Below the pieces are notes generated by a model. It saw nothing but the letters and a program-made list of their open reading frames with translations, was not told the origin of the DNA and did no database searches. Positions 44,659-54,336 of a stretch of 64,000 bases of DNA are shown one piece after another (position 1 is the first letter of the stretch; every line of letters begins with the position of its first letter). The position numbers and the translations under genes are program-made. The stretch is from an alpha proteobacterium IMCC14465. GTDB lineage: Bacteria > Pseudomonadota > Alphaproteobacteria > RS24. The stretch lies in contig ALYF01000002.1 in NCBI GenBank assembly GCA_000293845.2, positions 62,001 through 126,000 on the forward strand, written 5' to 3'.

Positions 44659-46068
44659 TTACTTCAATGTTAGCGCAACATTGTCAAAAAGGTGTTTATT
44701 TACATATAGATGCGTAACAATGCTCGCCGCGTACCCAATGGCGATAGCCCAGGTCCACTTCAAGTGCGAGAAGAATGTATACATACCCCGTGCCTGTCCC
44801 ATAAGCGCCACACCTGCGGCAGAACCAATTGAAAGCATGGAACCACCAACACCTGCAGTCAGAGTTGCGAGCAACCATTGCCCCTCATCCATTGCCGGGA
44901 ACATTGTTAAAACGGCAAACATGACTGGGATATTGTCGACAAGCGCCGAGAGAATACCAACCAATATATTGGCATTTGTTGCCCCTAGATCGCCATACAT
45001 AAATTCGGAAGCAAGAGTTAAATATCCAAATGTCGCAAGACCACCAACACACATAAGAACGCCATAGAAGAATAAAAGCGTATCCCATTCGGCGCCGCCG
45101 ACCATTTCGAAAATATCGAATTTTTTGCCATTGGCAAAAATCTCACCGGAATATTTCAGGAAGAAGCTATAAAAACCAAGAACACCAAGTCCGGTCATCA
45201 TGCCAAAAGTTGGCGGGATATGGAAAAACTGGTGACCGGATACCGTGAAAGCAATAGTCCCTAGGAATAGAAAAATAACCGGAATACCACCCTTTTTAAT
45301 TGAAACAGATTCATTCATCGCCTCGGGTTGTTCATCCGGAATAGCAAAATGCATAATCGCTGCCGGAACAATATAATTCACAACTGAGGGGATAAAGATT
45401 TGGAAAAAGCCGAAGAAATCGATAACGCCTTTTTGCCATACCATCAGGGTTGTAATATCGCCAAACGGGCTAAACGCACCGCCTGCATTGGCCGCAACAA
45501 CAATATTGATACATGCGAGTGCAACAAATTTTGTATGACCAACACCTACAGCCATAACAACAGCGCACATTAAGAGCGCAGTCGTGAGATTATCGGCAAT
45601 AGGAGAGATAAAGAAAGAGAGGATACCTGTTATCCAGAAGACTTTTCGGAAGCTGAAATTGCGCGCAACCAGCCATGACCGAAGATACTCAAATACATTT
45701 CGCTCGGTCATTGTATTGATGAAGGTCATCGCAACCAGCAAGAACATAAATAGTTCTGCAAATTCGAGGAAAACATGCCTAAAAGCACCCTGTGTGACAT
45801 GCGTGTCATAATCAGTCTGACCGACAGCAAGCCCCACAAGAAGCCAGATAATACCAGCCGCCAGCAAAACAGGCTTAGATTTTCTCAGGTGGGTAACTTC
45901 CTCCACCATGACAAGCACATAGGCCGAAACAAAAACAAAAATCGCCGTAATCGCATAAGCTGAAGACGTCATTTCAAGATTAAGAATCCCGCTTTCAGCT
46001 GCCATAGCCGGAAACGACATAAAAGCCATTAGAACAATGGCCGGAAGTCCATAGAAGAATTTAGGCAT
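44659..46068 (-). CDS. nhaD: Na+/H+ antiporter NhaD
   Basis: About 469 aa with an N-terminal signal-like segment (MPKFFYGL to MAAES) and 11-12 membrane helices. NhaD patterns include LVGLAVGQTDYDTHV, FMFLLVAMTFINTMTERNVFEYLRSWL, SFFISPIADNLTTALLM, NAGGAFSPFGDITTLMVWQKG and LVDNIPVMFAVLTM. It exchanges Na+ or Li+ for H+ at alkaline pH and is frequent in marine and halophilic bacteria. Two adjacent ATGs (46071, 46068) follow GAGGG; the second has the better spacing. A longer ORF to 46122 lacks such a site. Confidence 0.93.
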   Translation of the reverse strand: MPKFFYGLPAIVLMAFMSFPAMAAESGILNLEMTSSAYAITAIFVFVSAYVLVMVEEVTHLRKSKPVLLAAGIIWLLVGLAVGQTDYDTHVTQGAFRHVFLEFAELFMFLLVAMTFINTMTERNVFEYLRSWLVARNFSFRKVFWITGILSFFISPIADNLTTALLMCAVVMAVGVGHTKFVALACINIVVAANAGGAFSPFGDITTLMVWQKGVIDFFGFFQIFIPSVVNYIVPAAIMHFAIPDEQPEAMNESVSIKKGGIPVIFLFLGTIAFTVSGHQFFHIPPTFGMMTGLGVLGFYSFFLKYSGEIFANGKKFDIFEMVGGAEWDTLLFFYGVLMCVGGLATFGYLTLASEFMYGDLGATNANILVGILSALVDNIPVMFAVLTMFPAMDEGQWLLATLTAGVGGSMLSIGSAAGVALMGQARGMYTFFSHLKWTWAIAIGYAASIVTHLYVNKHLFDNVALTLK

Positions 46069-46157
46069 CATACCCTCAGATAATTGGAAAAAACTAAAGT
46101 GAATCAATAGTACCAAGACCATCGAAACAAATATAGTAAAATCGGGTAATTTCGCGC

Positions 46158-46889
46158 CTAATTCTCAGTCAAAAAAGCGAAAACGTCACTGATTTCATTA
46201 TTCAAAATCATATCAGCATATCCATCCAAATCGGTCTCATCACGGTTAACAATAACAAATTTAGCGCCATTTTGTTTAGCAAGAAGCGGGAATCCCGCCG
46301 CTGGAAACACTTTTAGGGACGACCCGACAGCAATGAATAACTCACAAGCCAAACTTGCTTCCTCAGCAGCTTGCATTGCCTCGGGGGGCATGGATTGACC
46401 GAAAGAAACAGTCGCAGATTTGATATAGCCACCGCAGGCACATACCGGCGCAAGATTATCTCTTTTAAACTGCTCTTTTATAACATCAATCTGATACTGC
46501 TTGTTACAACTCGTACACTTAGCGAAAGTACCATTGCCATGCAGTTCAATCACCTTATCCGCCGACAGGCCTGATTTCTGATGGAGATTATCAATATTTT
46601 GGGTGATGACCTTATGCACCTTCCCTTCCCCCACCAGTTGAGAAATAACACTATGAGCTTTGTTGGGCTCAGGTTTGCCGATTTCCTGATCAAGAAGAAT
46701 TTTCCGTCGCCAGGTTTCAACACGCATCTCATCTGAGGCCATAAAATCCCTGAAATCTATTGGCGCCAGTCGGCTCCACAACCCGCCTGGGCTCCGAAAA
46801 TCCGGAATACCAGAATCGGTGCTGATACCTGCGCCAGTGAAAATAACCGTATAAGCGGACTCATCCATCCATTGTTTGAGCTCTTCCAT
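46158..46889 (-). CDS. cobB: Sir2 family NAD-dependent protein deacylase
   Basis: About 243 aa. NAD-binding motifs are FTGAGISTDSGIPDFRS and TQNIDNLHQKSG, and the catalytic His is in IELHGNGTFAKC. A four-Cys zinc site is formed by CTSC and CAC (three cysteines plus the preceding Cys in the FAKC turn). The later GSSLKVFPAAGFP and VNRDETDLD loops are normal. It removes acyl groups from lysines. ATG 46889 is preferred over 46922 because AAGGGGG lies about seven bases upstream. Confidence 0.9.
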   Translation of the reverse strand: MEELKQWMDESAYTVIFTGAGISTDSGIPDFRSPGGLWSRLAPIDFRDFMASDEMRVETWRRKILLDQEIGKPEPNKAHSVISQLVGEGKVHKVITQNIDNLHQKSGLSADKVIELHGNGTFAKCTSCNKQYQIDVIKEQFKRDNLAPVCACGGYIKSATVSFGQSMPPEAMQAAEEASLACELFIAVGSSLKVFPAAGFPLLAKQNGAKFVIVNRDETDLDGYADMILNNEISDVFAFLTEN

Positions 46890-46998
46890 TTGTCGCCCCC
46901 TTAACCCCGCCCTTAATGACATGGTGCGCTTTGCAAAAAATTAATTAAATGAGAGTATGTGTAACTTAGTTTGCTTTACATTAATTTGTTAGGGTTGC

Positions 46999-47655
46999 AT
47001 GACAATACATAAGAACATCACAGCAGGTTTGTGCTTAGGCTTTGCGCTGGCAATTGTACCAGTGACAATATTGCTAGCGACTATCCCCGCCATAAGCAAA
47101 GCAAACGCCCAAATGCAACAACCTTCAAGCCGACCACCTAAAGCGCCAAGCTATTACAGCGCCCCCTATTGGGAAGGCTTTAAATTAAAGCAGGAAGGTA
47201 AATGTGATGAAGCTCTTGAAAAACTACTGCCTATTGCCCGCCAAGGCCACGGTTTTGAAGATGCCCAACTTGCGACCGGACTTTGTATGCTGCGCGTTGC
47301 CGGTCTAAAAATTTCAACGACACCAGAAACCCCGCCTCAAAACATAATGGATGATGTGACTTTCAAAAAAGGATTCAATTGGATTTTAAAGGCCGCCAAT
47401 GCCGGCAATTTCCAAGCACAGGCCAGCCTTGTATCGCTTTATGCAGATAATCTTGTGCCAGAAGCTAATATGCGCAACAGCAACGTAATCGGGGCCATGT
47501 GGGCACATCTGTATTTAACGAACCCGCTAAGGCTTCAAATTGGGGCACCACTCATTGAAGAAAAACAACTCAAAAGGCTTGAAAATAAAATGACAAAAAA
47601 TCAATGGTTATCAGGAAAAGAATTGGCAAGAAACTGGATTCCTGTTTATAAGTAG
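46999..47655 (+). CDS. Exported Sel1-like repeat protein of unknown function
   Basis: A 218-aa protein with a signal peptide (hydrophobic stretch ending near SKANAQ). A proline-rich linker follows, then helical repeats of Sel1/TPR type (about 58-185): APYWEGFKLKQEGKCDEALEKLLPIARQGHG and FNWILKAANAGNFQAQASLVSLYADN. Such repeats mediate protein binding in the periplasm. Function not assigned. AGGG lies five bases before the ATG. It stands alone, divergent from the Sir2 gene. Confidence 0.75.
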   Translation: MTIHKNITAGLCLGFALAIVPVTILLATIPAISKANAQMQQPSSRPPKAPSYYSAPYWEGFKLKQEGKCDEALEKLLPIARQGHGFEDAQLATGLCMLRVAGLKISTTPETPPQNIMDDVTFKKGFNWILKAANAGNFQAQASLVSLYADNLVPEANMRNSNVIGAMWAHLYLTNPLRLQIGAPLIEEKQLKRLENKMTKNQWLSGKELARNWIPVYK

Positions 47656-47736
47656 TAATGTTTTCATGGCTCTAGCGCATTAACTGACGAATTAAAGTCG
47701 CCACAAAAATAAAATAAAAATAAATAAGAGAAAAAA

Positions 47737-48345
47737 ATGAAAAATTATTTATTAATCGTTCTGATATGTATGTTTGTATTTTTTTTCCCCCAGCAAACAC
47801 GAGCCGCTGAGAAAATTGCCTATTTTGGGGGGGGCTGTTTTTGGTGTACCGAGAATGATTTTGCCAAAATTCACGGCGTGAAAGATGTCGTTTCTGGTTA
47901 TATGGGCGGGCATGTCGCTCATCCGGCCTATAGGGATGTCAGTCAAGGCAAAACCGGTCACTATGAAATCGTCAAGGTTGTTTATGACGACGCGAAAGTC
48001 TCATTCCAAAACCTCGTATCAGCTTTTTGGCGCATGATTGACCCCACAGATGCAGGCGGTTCATTTTGTGATAGAGGCCAGCAATATAGCAGTGTGATTT
48101 TTTATAATTCAGAACATCAAAAAAAGGTGTCAGAAAAAGCACTTATGGCGTTAGAAAATTCAAGGAAATTTTTAAAACCTGTTGCAACTCAGATACTTAC
48201 CTCTCAGACTTTTTATCCGGCTGAAAATTATCATCAGGACTATGCCAAAAATAATCCTATTCGCTATAAATTTTATCGCAGCCGATGTGGGCGCGATAAC
48301 TTCATATCACGTCACTGGGATGGCGATAAAAATGTCTATAGGTAA
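47737..48345 (+). CDS. msrA: Peptide-methionine (S)-S-oxide reductase MsrA, exported
   Basis: A 202-aa MsrA with a signal peptide (MKNYLLIVLICMFVFFFPQ, cleavage near RAAEK). The catalytic motif GGGCFWCTENDFAKIHGV is at about residues 31-48, with the family patterns SGYMGGHVAHPAY, VSQGKTGHYEIVKV and DRGQQYSSVIFY. It reduces methionine-S-sulfoxide in periplasmic proteins. It follows a Sel1-like gene by 81 bases on the same strand. Confidence 0.93.
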   Translation: MKNYLLIVLICMFVFFFPQQTRAAEKIAYFGGGCFWCTENDFAKIHGVKDVVSGYMGGHVAHPAYRDVSQGKTGHYEIVKVVYDDAKVSFQNLVSAFWRMIDPTDAGGSFCDRGQQYSSVIFYNSEHQKKVSEKALMALENSRKFLKPVATQILTSQTFYPAENYHQDYAKNNPIRYKFYRSRCGRDNFISRHWDGDKNVYR

Positions 48346-48371
48346 ATGATTTGAGAAGTGTTTTTCAATGA

Positions 48372-48446
48372 TGGCACGCCCTAGGGGAATCGAACCCCTC
48401 TTTCCAGGTTGAAAACCTGGCGTCCTAACCGATAGACGAAGGGCGC
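48372..48446 (-). tRNA. tRNA-Glu (anticodon TTC)
   Basis: A 75-base cloverleaf on the minus strand. Acceptor GCGCCCT/AGGGCGT, D-arm CGTCTATCGGTTAGGACG, anticodon loop TTTTCAA (TTC), T-loop GTTCGAT, encoded CCA. Confidence 0.96.
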
Positions 48447-48504
48447 ATCACACTGAGTGAAAGGGATATAACTCAGTCATTACATGATTTCAAGGCATGA
48501 TTGA

Positions 48505-50289
48505 CTAAATCGTTGCGACGTCTTGAACCATGAACTGAACGCCGTTCCTACCGCGCCAATTATCTGCCTTGAGTGTGCCTGCAACATGCAATACGCGCGC
48601 TCCCGATAAAATCATATTTCTGACCGGCTCATCAACGGAGGCGAAAGCCATTGCCGATAATTTTCCTCCCTGATCATCCCCAAATCGACACCGAACATGC
48701 CCGGCACCAATGATTTCAGCGTGCAGAACATTCACAGCTGGTAATACCATGCGTGGCTCTGGGTTTCCGGCACCAAAAGGCCCTATACGCGCTAATAAAT
48801 CGTGAAATTCTCGTATTGCGCCGGATGGACTGACCGCACAATCAAAAACCATCTCCCGTGGGCCTGAAAAGCTCATCTCGCCCAGCTCCTGTGAGAGATA
48901 ATTCTCAAAATCTGCCAGCTGGTCAATATGTGTCGACACCCCTGCGGCCATAGCATGACCGCCGCCAGCCTTCAGAACATCTTGCTGAACCGCGCCAGCC
49001 ACAAGCTGGCCAATATCAACTGATTTGATAGACCGCGCCGACCCCTTTCCTGACCCGTCTTCTTCGAGGGCTATAACAAAAGTCGGGCGGTTATATTTAT
49101 CTTTGAGCCGACCAGCAACAATGCCAATCACCCCAGCATGAAACTCACGATGCGATAATAAGATATAAGGCGGCAGACCATTACGGTGGCTGATAATGTC
49201 TTCAATCATTTTCTCTGCCAAAGACAGGTTCTCATCTCCGAGACTGCGTCGATGTGTGTTCAATTCATCCATACGCAAAGCCAGACCCGCGGCCTCATCA
49301 GGATTGTCAGCAATCAATAATCGTGTCCCAAGGTCGCTTTCACCTACCCGCCCACCGGCGTTAATTCGTGGCCCAAGCTTGAACCCGCAATCCGACGCTT
49401 CAGGCGCGTTTTCCAACTTGCACAAATCGGACATGGCTTTAATGCCAATATTCTCCCGCCGCGCCATGACCCGCAATCCTTGGCTAACCAACGCCCTGTT
49501 GAGCCCTTCTAGCGGTACAACATCACAAACCGTTCCCAATGCCACAAGATCCGTTAGAGCCATCAAATTCGGCTCTTCTTTGATTGAAAAATATCCCCGA
49601 TTACGAAGCTCTCGGCGTAAACCGACCAGCAACATAAACGTAACACCGACAGCCGCTAGATGACCTAACCCGCTTAAATCATCACCGCGACGCGGATTCA
49701 CCAGCGCATAACAATCCGGTAAGGACGTCCCTGTCTGGTGATGGTCTGCAACGATAACATCTACAGATTGCTCATGCGCATAAGCCAGCGCCTCATGGGC
49801 CATCGTCCCGCAATCTACTGTCAGGATAACCCCAACACCATCATCTATAAGGCTTTTAAAAGCAGGAACAGTTGGCCCATAACCCTCCGTCATGCGGTTC
49901 GGAACGTAAAGGTCAACATTCACACCGATGTCCCGCATAAACTTAATAAAACACGCAGCAGAAGTCGCACCATCCACATCATAATCACCAAACACGGCGA
50001 TTTTTTCATCATGAATAATGGCGTCCGCCAGCCGAGCCGACGCTTTTTCTAAGTCCATTAAAACAGACGGGTCTGGCATCACATCGGCAAGATTGGGATT
50101 CAGATAATCAGTGACAAGCTCAGTCGTAATGCCGCGTTGAGAGAGTATACGACTAACAGCATCGGGCAGGCCATGCCTTTGAGCAATCGTCAGAGCAAGA
50201 CGCTCATCATAAGGCCGCATGACCCATCGTCGTCCGGCGGCAGATTGCTCAACCCCTAACAGGGTTTCACGCACCGGTTCTGATGTCAT
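48505..50289 (-). CDS. recJ: Single-stranded-DNA-specific exonuclease RecJ
   Basis: A 594-aa DHH-family 5'-3' exonuclease of recombination and mismatch repair. Metal-binding motifs include AVFGDYDVDGATSAA (about 98-112), LTVDCGT, VIVADHHQTGTSLP (about 175-188) and VNPRRGDD. The DHHA1 half carries GGGHAMAAGVS. The gene overlaps glpX by 4 bases (ATGA-type), a common alphaproteobacterial pairing. Confidence 0.96.
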   Translation of the reverse strand: MTSEPVRETLLGVEQSAAGRRWVMRPYDERLALTIAQRHGLPDAVSRILSQRGITTELVTDYLNPNLADVMPDPSVLMDLEKASARLADAIIHDEKIAVFGDYDVDGATSAACFIKFMRDIGVNVDLYVPNRMTEGYGPTVPAFKSLIDDGVGVILTVDCGTMAHEALAYAHEQSVDVIVADHHQTGTSLPDCYALVNPRRGDDLSGLGHLAAVGVTFMLLVGLRRELRNRGYFSIKEEPNLMALTDLVALGTVCDVVPLEGLNRALVSQGLRVMARRENIGIKAMSDLCKLENAPEASDCGFKLGPRINAGGRVGESDLGTRLLIADNPDEAAGLALRMDELNTHRRSLGDENLSLAEKMIEDIISHRNGLPPYILLSHREFHAGVIGIVAGRLKDKYNRPTFVIALEEDGSGKGSARSIKSVDIGQLVAGAVQQDVLKAGGGHAMAAGVSTHIDQLADFENYLSQELGEMSFSGPREMVFDCAVSPSGAIREFHDLLARIGPFGAGNPEPRMVLPAVNVLHAEIIGAGHVRCRFGDDQGGKLSAMAFASVDEPVRNMILSGARVLHVAGTLKADNWRGRNGVQFMVQDVATI

Positions 50290-51278
50290 TTTCCGTCCTG
50301 AGTAAACTTATCTGTCATATGATGGCGCGCGCGAATCCAGCGCGTGGTCGAGGTGGGTGTTTCCCCCAATGATCGGCGCATAACAAGGCTGTCGGTGATA
50401 ATCGCATTTTCCTCATAAGACACACCCTGAACCAACGCCCCACTTGTGACACCAGTCATTGAGAGAATGATGTCTCCCTTTGCCATGTCATCAAGGGTAT
50501 ATTTTCTATCAAAGTCTGACACACCCATTTGCGCGGCACGCTCTTTTTGATGGTCGCTATCCGTCACAAGTCGTCCTTGCATTTGACCACCTATACAAGC
50601 CAGTGCCGCTGCCGCCAGCACACCCTCAGGCGCACCCCCCGTCCCCATATAGAGGTCAATACCCGATGCCGGATTGGTTGTATGAATAATACCTGCCACA
50701 TCACCGTCTGAGATTAGGCTCACCTTCGCACCCGCACTTCGGATACCTTCCATAATATCCTGATGACGAGGGCGGTCCAGCACACAAACTGTAATATGTT
50801 CTGGGCTGACGCCTTTGGCTTTGGCTAGCTCTTTAATATTCTCTTGTGGTGACGCGTCGAGATCAACCACCCCGTCAGGCAAGCCACCACCAACAGCAAT
50901 TTTTTGCATATAGGTATCCGGCGCATTAAGCAGATTATTATGTTCCGCCAACGCAATCACGGCCAGCGCATTCGGCATGCCTTTGGCTGTGAGTGTTGTG
51001 CCTTCTAAGGGGTCAAGCGCAATATCAATTTTTGGCCCCTGCCCGGTGCCGACCTTCTCGCCAATATATAACATCGGCGCCTCGTCACGTTCACCTTCGC
51101 CAATAACGATTTTACCATCTATATCGAGCTTGTTCAGTTCTGTCCGTGTTGCATTAACGGCAGCCTGATCAGCGGCTTTCTCGTCTCCGCGACCAATTAA
51201 CGGCGCACAGGCTACTGCCGCAGCTTCCGTTACTCTGACAAGCTCAAGCGTAAGGCTACGATTAATTCCAGAGGTCAT
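50286..51278 (-). CDS. glpX: Fructose-1,6-bisphosphatase class II
   Basis: A 330-aa GlpX-type phosphatase of gluconeogenesis. Patterns: LVRVTEAAAVACAPLIGRGDEKAAD, KIVIGEGERDEAPMLYIGE, ALDPLEGTTLTAKGMPNALAV (metal and phosphate site), and GTGGAPEGVLAAAAL. Its ATG is preceded by three exact copies of a GGATAAA heptamer, each able to act as a Shine-Dalgarno sequence. It lies between hom and recJ. Confidence 0.95.
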   Translation of the reverse strand: MTSGINRSLTLELVRVTEAAAVACAPLIGRGDEKAADQAAVNATRTELNKLDIDGKIVIGEGERDEAPMLYIGEKVGTGQGPKIDIALDPLEGTTLTAKGMPNALAVIALAEHNNLLNAPDTYMQKIAVGGGLPDGVVDLDASPQENIKELAKAKGVSPEHITVCVLDRPRHQDIMEGIRSAGAKVSLISDGDVAGIIHTTNPASGIDLYMGTGGAPEGVLAAAALACIGGQMQGRLVTDSDHQKERAAQMGVSDFDRKYTLDDMAKGDIILSMTGVTSGALVQGVSYEENAIITDSLVMRRSLGETPTSTTRWIRARHHMTDKFTQDGK

Positions 51279-51280
51279 TC

Positions 51281-51301
51281 TTTATCCTTTATCCTTTATC
51301 C
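51281..51301 (-). repeat. Triplicated GGATAAA heptamer (ribosome binding region of glpX)
   Basis: On the minus strand GGATAAA is repeated three times without interruption, ending two bases before the glpX ATG. Each unit carries an AGGA-like Shine-Dalgarno core. Copy number could change by slippage and so tune translation. Confidence 0.7.
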
Positions 51302-51336
51302 TGAAGCGCCCAAATATGCCTGCTTTCAACAAGCCC

Positions 51337-52629
51337 TTAAATTACGGGCATATAATTGACATCTTTGGCAATAACATCAATAGCCTCGAGGGCTTCTAAA
51401 GCACTTTTAATAGCTGATTTCTCACATTTATGGGTGATAAACACAACCGGCCGATGCTCTTCACCATTTTGCGGCCCTCTTTGAACAGCTTCTTCAATCG
51501 ACACATCATGGTCGGCGAGAATTGATGTCACCTTTGCCATGCTGCCGGGCGCATCTTTAAGATTAAGCCTAATATACCATTGAGACGGCATAAGTTCTGC
51601 CGCACCTTGAGCCGCATAAAGTTCCGAAACAGCCTGAGCAAACACATAAGGCGATTTTTGCATACCAGATGACACAAAACGGCTGAGGTCAGAAATATCA
51701 GCCAGCACAGCAGAGGCCGTAGCTTCGCCGCCTGCCCCCGGGCCTTGCAGCATAACATCAACCATATCCGTCTCAATCTGCACTGCATTGGTCACGCCAT
51801 TAATTCGTGATAGCGCGGCAGATTTTCTAACAAGACATGGCTCTACCGATTGAACAATCTCACTTGCAGCCCCCTGCGCCTGCGTTTTTTCAGCCCGCGC
51901 AATCAGCCTGATAACCGCGTCAAAACCCTTGGCAAATTCAAAATCCATAGCTGACACATCTTTAATACCGCGCGTTAACACATCTTTTTCATCGGGCTTT
52001 TGACCAAAGGCAATAGCCGATAAAAGGCTTAGCTTTTGCGCAGCATCAATGCCCTCAACATCAAATGTCGGGTCAGCTTCGGCATAGCCAAGTTCTTGTG
52101 CGACACGCAGTGTTTCTTCATACCCCGCCCCTTTTGTTTCCATCTCGGTAAGAATGAAATTGCATGTTCCGTTCAATATGCCGTTTATGCGGAAAATATT
52201 ATTCGCAGCCAGCCCATCAGATAGTGCCTTAATCACCGGAATACCACCCGCAACCGCCGCTTCATAAGCCAAAGTACAATTATGAGCTTCTGCTAATTCA
52301 GCCAGCTCAACACCATGCTTTGCCAAAAGCGCTTTATTTGCTGTGACGACATGTTTTTTGTTATTCAATGCCGCACGCACCAAATCTAACGCAACGCCAT
52401 CCGCACCGCCAATAAGTTCTACGATAACATCAACATCATCAGCCTCGGCTAACTCAAGCGGGTTTTGCGTCCATTGCGCATCAGGCACTTTAAATCCGCG
52501 GTCCTTATCAAGATTTCTGGCAGAAAGGCGGGTAATAACCGTATTTGTGACCGCCGCATCCAGCAGTTTAGTGACCACGCAAGCACCCACTGTTCCGACA
52601 CCGGCAATCCCAATCTTCAAGGCATTCAT
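51337..52629 (-). CDS. hom: Homoserine dehydrogenase
   Basis: A 430-aa NAD(P)-dependent homoserine dehydrogenase with a C-terminal ACT domain (about 350-430). Patterns: GIAGVGTVGACVV (cofactor), VTANKALLAKHG, YEAAVAGGIPVIK, LNGTCNFILTEM, GYAEADPTFDVEGIDAAQKL. It produces homoserine for threonine and methionine; the ACT domain implies feedback control. TGGAG lies 8-12 bases before the ATG. It lies 15 bases downstream of the aminotransferase gene. Confidence 0.96.
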   Translation of the reverse strand: MNALKIGIAGVGTVGACVVTKLLDAAVTNTVITRLSARNLDKDRGFKVPDAQWTQNPLELAEADDVDVIVELIGGADGVALDLVRAALNNKKHVVTANKALLAKHGVELAELAEAHNCTLAYEAAVAGGIPVIKALSDGLAANNIFRINGILNGTCNFILTEMETKGAGYEETLRVAQELGYAEADPTFDVEGIDAAQKLSLLSAIAFGQKPDEKDVLTRGIKDVSAMDFEFAKGFDAVIRLIARAEKTQAQGAASEIVQSVEPCLVRKSAALSRINGVTNAVQIETDMVDVMLQGPGAGGEATASAVLADISDLSRFVSSGMQKSPYVFAQAVSELYAAQGAAELMPSQWYIRLNLKDAPGSMAKVTSILADHDVSIEEAVQRGPQNGEEHRPVVFITHKCEKSAIKSALEALEAIDVIAKDVNYMPVI

Positions 52630-52644
52630 TATTGTCTCCAGAGA

Positions 52645-53856
52645 TTAAGCGGCAGAAATTTGATGCTTATCGAGAAATTTTTTCAAGTTGCGCGCAGCTT
52701 GACGAATACGTTGTTCATTTTCAACAAGGGCAATTCTGACATGCGTGTCACCATATTCACCAAAACCTATACCCGGTGAGACGGCAATATCGGCCTCCTG
52801 CAAAAGAAGTTTTGAGAATTCAAGCGACCCTAGCTTCTTAAGTGGCTCAGGTATCGGCGCCCATGCGAACATTGTTGCTTCCGGCGCAGGCACATGCCAC
52901 CCCACCCTCTCAAATGCATCGATAAGCACATCTCGGCGATGCTTATAAACATCCCTAATTTCCTGAATAACACTGTCAGGACTATCCAACGCCGCTGAAG
53001 CTGCCACCTGAATGGGGGTAAACGCTCCATAATCAAGATAGGATTTGATGCGCGTCAAAGCCCCAATCAGACGCTCATTACCTACCGCAAAGCCCATACG
53101 CCAGCCAGGCATAGAATAAGTCTTTGAAAGAGAGGTAAATTCAACCGCAATATCTTTCGCCCCCTCAACCTGCAAAATAGACGGCGGGGGGTTATTCGAG
53201 TCGTAGTATATCTCAGCATATGCAAGGTCTGATAAAATCAAAATATCATATTTTTTACAATAGCTTACAACTTCTTTGTAAAAATCTAGGTCAACCACTT
53301 CAGCTGTCGGATTTCCCGGAAAATTTAACACGAGTGCTTTGGGCGGCGGCACAGAATTACGCACATTCTGATCCAAAACCTCAAAGAAACCATCCGGTGT
53401 GGACATGGTGTCAGGGAGAATGGGTAAATGCTGAATTGTGGCGCCGGAGATGATGAAGCCAAAAGCATGAATGGGGTATGTCGGGTTCGGTACCAGAATA
53501 ACATCACCTGGATTAACCATAGCCTGCGCCATATTAGCAAAGCCCTCTTTCGACCCAAGAGTGGCGATGATTTCAGTATCAGGGTTTAGCTTAACGCCGA
53601 AGCGGCGTTCGTAATAGCGCGCTTGCGACTGGCGCAGACCCGGTATGCCTTTAGAGGCAGAGTATCTATGGGTTTTAGGGTTATTAACCGTTTCCACCAA
53701 TTTATCGACAATATGCTTAGGGGTCGGCAAATCCGGATTCCCCATACCAAAATCAATAATATCTGCCCCATCTGAACGCGCCTGATATTTGAGCTTATTA
53801 ACCTGCTCAAACACATATGGGGGAAGTCTTTGTATTCTTTGAAAATCTTGAACCAT
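52645..53856 (-). CDS. alaC: Pyridoxal-phosphate aminotransferase, AlaC/LL-diaminopimelate aminotransferase type
   Basis: A 403-aa class I/II aminotransferase. The PLP lysine is in TSLSKTYSMPGWRMGF (about residues 234-249). Other patterns are DFGMGNPDLPTP, YSASKGIPGLRQ, LNFPGNPTAEV and VRIALVENEQRIRQA. It belongs to the group annotated as AlaC or LL-diaminopimelate aminotransferase. Its neighbour hom is a common partner in alphaproteobacteria, where the enzyme is thought to make alanine. Exact amino donor unknown. Confidence 0.88.
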   Translation of the reverse strand: MVQDFQRIQRLPPYVFEQVNKLKYQARSDGADIIDFGMGNPDLPTPKHIVDKLVETVNNPKTHRYSASKGIPGLRQSQARYYERRFGVKLNPDTEIIATLGSKEGFANMAQAMVNPGDVILVPNPTYPIHAFGFIISGATIQHLPILPDTMSTPDGFFEVLDQNVRNSVPPPKALVLNFPGNPTAEVVDLDFYKEVVSYCKKYDILILSDLAYAEIYYDSNNPPPSILQVEGAKDIAVEFTSLSKTYSMPGWRMGFAVGNERLIGALTRIKSYLDYGAFTPIQVAASAALDSPDSVIQEIRDVYKHRRDVLIDAFERVGWHVPAPEATMFAWAPIPEPLKKLGSLEFSKLLLQEADIAVSPGIGFGEYGDTHVRIALVENEQRIRQAARNLKKFLDKHQISAA

Positions 53857-53924
53857 GTGAATTTCTTAATTGTCGATAATAATAAGTCTATAATAACCTT
53901 AATTGCGGCAAGCTTATGGCAACT

Positions 53925-54329
53925 CTACTGCACCACACCAGATAAACCGGGAAATGACAGATTTTTTTCCGCACTTTCAGCAACTGGCTCAGACAGAGCG
54001 TCAGAAAGTGGTTTTGTTTCAACAGGCTCTGATGGCTGAGGCGTAATCCCCTCATTGGTTTGCAATGACGGTAATCTGGATAACGCCCCACCCCTTAAAA
54101 TAAAATCAGAATGAGCGCGGTTTTCAACATCAGCCTTCAATACATCAGAGCGAGATGATTTGTTTTGAAACACATCACCGTAAATATTACTGGGATTTAA
54201 AATATCTGGCACCGACGAACATCCCATAAGCCCAGCAGCCAGCCCGATAGAAATGGTGACGACAAAAACCGCACGTCTTGGTAAGCGAGAAGAATAAGCA
54301 GAAAATATATTCATTAAGCGTGTTTCCAA
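53925..54329 (-). CDS. Predicted lipoprotein of unknown function
   Basis: A 134-aa protein. After a basic start there is a hydrophobic segment and lipobox LMGC (Cys37 if the first start is used). The mature part is polar and probably disordered, rich in serine, proline and glutamate. The motif FILRGGALSRLPSL is notable but I cannot place it in a family. A second ATG at 54314 (MNIFSAYSS) may be the true start. It lies 7 bases after argC and may be cotranscribed with it. Confidence 0.7.
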   Translation of the reverse strand: METRLMNIFSAYSSRLPRRAVFVVTISIGLAAGLMGCSSVPDILNPSNIYGDVFQNKSSRSDVLKADVENRAHSDFILRGGALSRLPSLQTNEGITPQPSEPVETKPLSDALSEPVAESAEKNLSFPGLSGVVQ

Positions 54330-54336
54330 TTCTAAA

